A stretch of DNA of 64,000 nt from Sphingomonas taxi (GTDB taxonomy: Bacteria; Pseudomonadota; Alphaproteobacteria; Sphingomonadales; Sphingomonadaceae). The translations under genes and the position numbers were made by a program. The stretch is from positions 1,550,001 to 1,614,000 of the forward strand of contig NZ_CP009571.1 in assembly GCF_000764535.1 (NCBI RefSeq), in the 5' to 3' direction. Positions 61,365 to 64,000 of this stretch are shown here, one piece after another. The notes beneath the pieces were generated by a model. The model made no database searches, was not told the origin of the DNA, and saw only the letters and a list, made by a program, of their open reading frames with translations. Every line of letters begins with the position of its first letter. Positions within the stretch are counted from its first letter, which is position 1.

Positions 61365-62594
61365 TCAGCGCTCGTTCTCGAGCTTCGAGAAGCGCCAGCC
61401 GTAGAGGGCGACGATCGCGAACGAGACGGCCGGCAGCACGAACGCCGCGGGTGCGCCGTAGCGCTCGGCAAGCAACCCCATCGGATAGGGCAAGGCGACG
61501 CCGCCGCCGATCGCCATCACCATCGCCGACGCGCCGCGTTTGGCGCCGCGGCCGAGATCGCGGACGCCGAGCGCGAAGATGGTCGGGAACATCGTCGACA
61601 TGAAGAAGAAGACGCCGATCATCGCGATCAGCGACACGCGGTCGATACCCGCGGCGACGACGAGAGACAGGACGACGTTCGCCACCGCGAACACGGTCAG
61701 CAACTGGCGCGGTCCGACGCGGGCGAGCAACGCGGTCGAGGCGAACCGCCCGACCATATAGGTCATCAGCGCGAACGACAGGAGATAGGCTGCGCCGCGC
61801 GGTGTCAGCCCGTCCCAGGTCGTCACCGCGACGTTGATGAACAACGCGCCGATGCCGACCTGCGCGCCGATGTAGATCGCCTGTGTCGCGACGCCGAGCA
61901 CGAAGTGACGGCGCGCGAGGATGCCGCCGCTGCGCCCGCCCTCGACGGCGTGGCTGTCTTCTGAAATCTCCGGCAGATGCGCGCGCGCCACGAAGAGCGC
62001 GAAGACGACGATCGCGACGCCGATGCCGGCATAGATCATCCGCACGCTGTCATGCGCGCCGCCCGCCGCGGCAGGACCGTCGGCGAAGAACAGCGTCCCG
62101 CCGATCAGCGGCCCGATGAACGTGCCGAGCCCGTTGAACGACTGGGCGAGGTTGAGCCGACGCGAGGCATCCTCGGGCGGGCCGAGCACCGCGACATAGC
62201 TGTCCGCGGCGGTTTCGAGACAGGCGAGGCCCGCGGCGAGCACGAACATCGACAGCACGAACGGCAGGAACGTACCCGACGCCGCCGCCGGGATGAACAG
62301 GAAGGCGCCGATCGCCGTCACCGCCAGCCCGGTGAGGATGCCGATCTTGTAGCCCGCCCGCGCCAGCCACAGCCCCGCGGGCAGGCTGACGACGAGATAG
62401 GCGCCGAAATAGGCGATCTGGAGCCACGTCGATTCGGCCGTGCCGACGTGCAGCGTGTCCTGGAAATGCTTGTTGAGCACGTCGAGCAGGCCGTAGGCCA
62501 GCCCCCAGATGAAGAAGAGGCTGATCGCGAAGGACAGCGCGACGCGCAGGGTGCGCCGCGGCACCTCCGCCGCATGGACGGGGACGGGAGGCAT
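61365..62594 (-). CDS. MFS sugar permease, FucP-like
   Basis: The 409-residue protein has about 12 hydrophobic segments. It shows the FucP-type pattern near the N-terminus, ALSFAISLFFIWGLAYGLLDVLNKHFQDTL, then YFGAYLVVSLPAGLWLARAGYKIGI, and in the middle LAQSFNGLGTFIGPLIGGTLFF. These are typical of L-fucose:proton symporters and related hexose/deoxyhexose permeases. It probably imports L-rhamnose, L-fucose or glucose released in the periplasm. The start is an ATG overlapping the stop of the amidohydrolase gene by one base; a GTG one codon upstream is possible. Confidence 0.87.
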   Translation of the reverse strand: MPPVPVHAAEVPRRTLRVALSFAISLFFIWGLAYGLLDVLNKHFQDTLHVGTAESTWLQIAYFGAYLVVSLPAGLWLARAGYKIGILTGLAVTAIGAFLFIPAAASGTFLPFVLSMFVLAAGLACLETAADSYVAVLGPPEDASRRLNLAQSFNGLGTFIGPLIGGTLFFADGPAAAGGAHDSVRMIYAGIGVAIVVFALFVARAHLPEISEDSHAVEGGRSGGILARRHFVLGVATQAIYIGAQVGIGALFINVAVTTWDGLTPRGAAYLLSFALMTYMVGRFASTALLARVGPRQLLTVFAVANVVLSLVVAAGIDRVSLIAMIGVFFFMSTMFPTIFALGVRDLGRGAKRGASAMVMAIGGGVALPYPMGLLAERYGAPAAFVLPAVSFAIVALYGWRFSKLENER

Positions 62595-63514
62595 CACGGG
62601 CGGGTCTCCAGATCGAGATTGAGGCGGTAGAGGCGATTGGCGTTGCCGCCGAACAAGGCGCAGCGTTCGGCGCGGCTGAAATCGGCGACGATGGCATGAT
62701 AGGCGGACAGATGCCGGTCGACCGTCCCGAACAATCGATCGGTCGGCAGGTCGCTGGCGAACATCACGCGGTCGGTGCCGAACAGCTCGATCGCCTCGCG
62801 GATGAGCGGGCGGACGCGATCCTCGGTCCAGTCGCGCCACGCAAAGCCCATGCCGGAGATCTTGATCGCGACGTGCGGCAGCGCCGCGAGCTGGCGCATG
62901 CCCTCCCGCCACCGGGCGAGGCCATCGACATCGGTCAGCACCGGCATCCCCATGTGGTTGAGGAACACCGGCACGTCGTCGTGCCGCGACAGGACGGGGA
63001 CGAGGCCGGCGACCTGGCCGGGATAGCATTGCAGGTCGAACGACAGGCCATGTACCGCCAGTCGTGCGAAGCCGCGGCGCCATTCCGGCGTCAGCGTCAT
63101 ATCCTGCAACGTGTAGGTCCGCCGGGTCTCGGCATGCCAGTTGACGATCTGGCGGATGCCGCGGACGCGCCGCGACTGCGCCTGCTGGTGCAGCGCATCG
63201 TCGACGCAGGGCGCGGTCAGGTCGGCGAAAGCGACGATAGCCGTCGGCAGACCGCCCGCATCCGCCAGCCGGTCGAGCCAGGCGGTCTCCGCCAGATCCT
63301 CGTCCGGCCGCGCGCCGGCATCGATATGGACGACGCCGGCGACGGTCCACGCGGCGGTCTCCGCCCGGTAATCGGCGGGCAGATAGGTTCGCGCGATCGC
63401 CGAGACGTCGCCGTTCGGCCCGCCGTCGCCGAACGGCGGGGCGAGCCAATCGTAGCGCAGCTGCGCGAGGTCCCAGAAATGGACGTGCGCGTCGACGAAG
63501 GGGATGTCGTTCAT
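62594..63514 (-). CDS. Amidohydrolase-2 family lactonase (sugar-lactone type)
   Basis: The 306-residue product belongs to the COG3618-type amidohydrolases: VDAHVHFWDLAQLRYDWL at the N-terminus (HxH), VVHIDAGARPDEDLAETAWL, VFLNHMGMP, VAIKISGMGFAWRDW and the C-terminal RVMFASDLPTDRLFG. Members include L-rhamnono- and L-fucono-lactonases, which open the lactone made by sugar dehydrogenases. That fits the neighbouring permease, SDR and rhamnosidases. GGAGAGG lies just upstream of the ATG at 63514. An unrelated amidase role cannot be excluded from sequence alone. Confidence 0.82.
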   Translation of the reverse strand: MNDIPFVDAHVHFWDLAQLRYDWLAPPFGDGGPNGDVSAIARTYLPADYRAETAAWTVAGVVHIDAGARPDEDLAETAWLDRLADAGGLPTAIVAFADLTAPCVDDALHQQAQSRRVRGIRQIVNWHAETRRTYTLQDMTLTPEWRRGFARLAVHGLSFDLQCYPGQVAGLVPVLSRHDDVPVFLNHMGMPVLTDVDGLARWREGMRQLAALPHVAIKISGMGFAWRDWTEDRVRPLIREAIELFGTDRVMFASDLPTDRLFGTVDRHLSAYHAIVADFSRAERCALFGGNANRLYRLNLDLETRP

Positions 63515-63562
63515 AATCCTCTCCCCGGGGCGCCCGGCGTTCCGGGTCACCGCGATTTCGTA

Positions 63563-64000
63563 TCAGAAGGTCGTGCGGCCGCCCGACGTGTCGAAGGTCG
63601 CCGCGGTGGTGAAGCTGCACTCTTCGGACGCCATGAAGCACACCATCGCGGCGCTCTCGTCGACCTCGCCGAGCCGTCCCATCGGGATCCTGGAGCGCAT
63701 ATAGTCGACCTGGCTTTGCGGCAGCTGCGCGAGGATCGGGCTTTCGAACGTCGCCGGCGTGATCGCATTGGCGACGACGCCCTTCCCCGCCAGTTCCTTG
63801 CCGAGGCTCTTGGTTAAGCCGATCACCGCCGCCTTCGATGCCGAATAGGCCGAGGCGTTGGGATTGCCTTCCTTGCCCGCGACCGAGGCGACGTTGACGA
63901 TCCGGCCATAGCCCTGCGCCAGCATCGCCGGCACGATCGTGCGGTTGCAATAGAACAGCCCGTCGACGTTGACGCTCATCACGTTCAGCCAGCTCTGCAC
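63563..64000 (-). CDS. SDR-family sugar-pathway dehydrogenase, partial
   Basis: Only the C-terminal 145 residues are in the window; the N-terminal nucleotide-binding part lies beyond the right edge. The SDR catalytic motif is present: serine in NVASVAGKEGNP, then YSASKAAVIGLTKSLGKEL (YxxxK), followed by VVANAITPATFESPIL and a tail ending FDTSGGRTTF. Linked to a lactonase and rhamnosidases, it may be an L-rhamnose/L-fucose 1-dehydrogenase or the later 2-keto-3-deoxy-sugar-acid dehydrogenase. The tail is typical of the latter type, but substrate assignment is inference. Confidence 0.8.
   Translation of the reverse strand: MQSWLNVMSVNVDGLFYCNRTIVPAMLAQGYGRIVNVASVAGKEGNPNASAYSASKAAVIGLTKSLGKELAGKGVVANAITPATFESPILAQLPQSQVDYMRSRIPMGRLGEVDESAAMVCFMASEECSFTTAATFDTSGGRTTF

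Overview
The window is very GC-rich chromosomal DNA from an alphaproteobacterium, most probably a Sphingomonas or close relative in the Sphingomonadaceae. This rests on the coding style (GC-rich, many GTG starts, ATGA/GTGA gene overlaps), the TonB receptor and tryptophan-halogenase/cupin loci, the cobA-DUF2849-cysI-DUF934-cysH sulfur locus, and families of short palindromic intergenic repeats. I see no tRNA, rRNA, insertion sequence, prophage or CRISPR array.

Layout. 1-20 kb is mostly housekeeping: glpX, an OprB-type porin, a prepilin peptidase operon, a thiolase, a 2-hydroxyacid dehydrogenase, nitronate monooxygenase, a glycosyltransferase, DUF418 and alpha/beta-hydrolase genes, selO, an astD-like gene and an EAL phosphodiesterase. 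19.5-24.3 kb carries sulfate assimilation (cobA, DUF2849, cysI, DUF934, cysH), interrupted by an 810-bp spacer that contains a 240-bp tandem duplication. 24.4-32.4 kb is the most distinctive part. A blue-light (LOV) hybrid histidine kinase faces a five-gene operon that looks like a divergent Fap-type functional amyloid system: a large S/T/N/D-rich repeat protein, a small subunit sharing its C-terminal motif, a C39-like protease, a FapE-like secreted protein and a FapF-like coiled-coil/beta-barrel protein. A divergent LuxR-type regulator sits upstream.

33-46.7 kb holds two JmjC-like cupin genes and four tandem flavin-dependent halogenase-family genes, one with both catalytic residues replaced. 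They lie divergent from a large TonB-dependent receptor. A small operon pairing a GntA/YqcI-YcgG-like protein with a DUF1989 (carboxyguanidine-deiminase-type) protein follows. 47-49 kb has a GAF/HWE sensor kinase with a translationally coupled single-domain response regulator.

50-64 kb is a long minus-strand operon for plant rhamnosides or related deoxy-sugars: an SDR dehydrogenase cut by the window edge, a lactonase-like amidohydrolase, a FucP-like symporter, a TonB receptor, GH3, GH106 and GH78. It is preceded by an unusual SDR with a cysteine-rich C-terminal finger. The working model is outer-membrane import by the TonB receptor, periplasmic hydrolysis by the three glycosidases, inner-membrane uptake by the symporter and oxidation by the dehydrogenase/lactonase pair.

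Among the repeats, a roughly 220-bp element with 19-bp terminal inverted repeats surrounding an inner inverted pair occurs three times (4.85, 6.4 and 11.2 kb). Shorter relatives lie at 17.6 and 49 kb.
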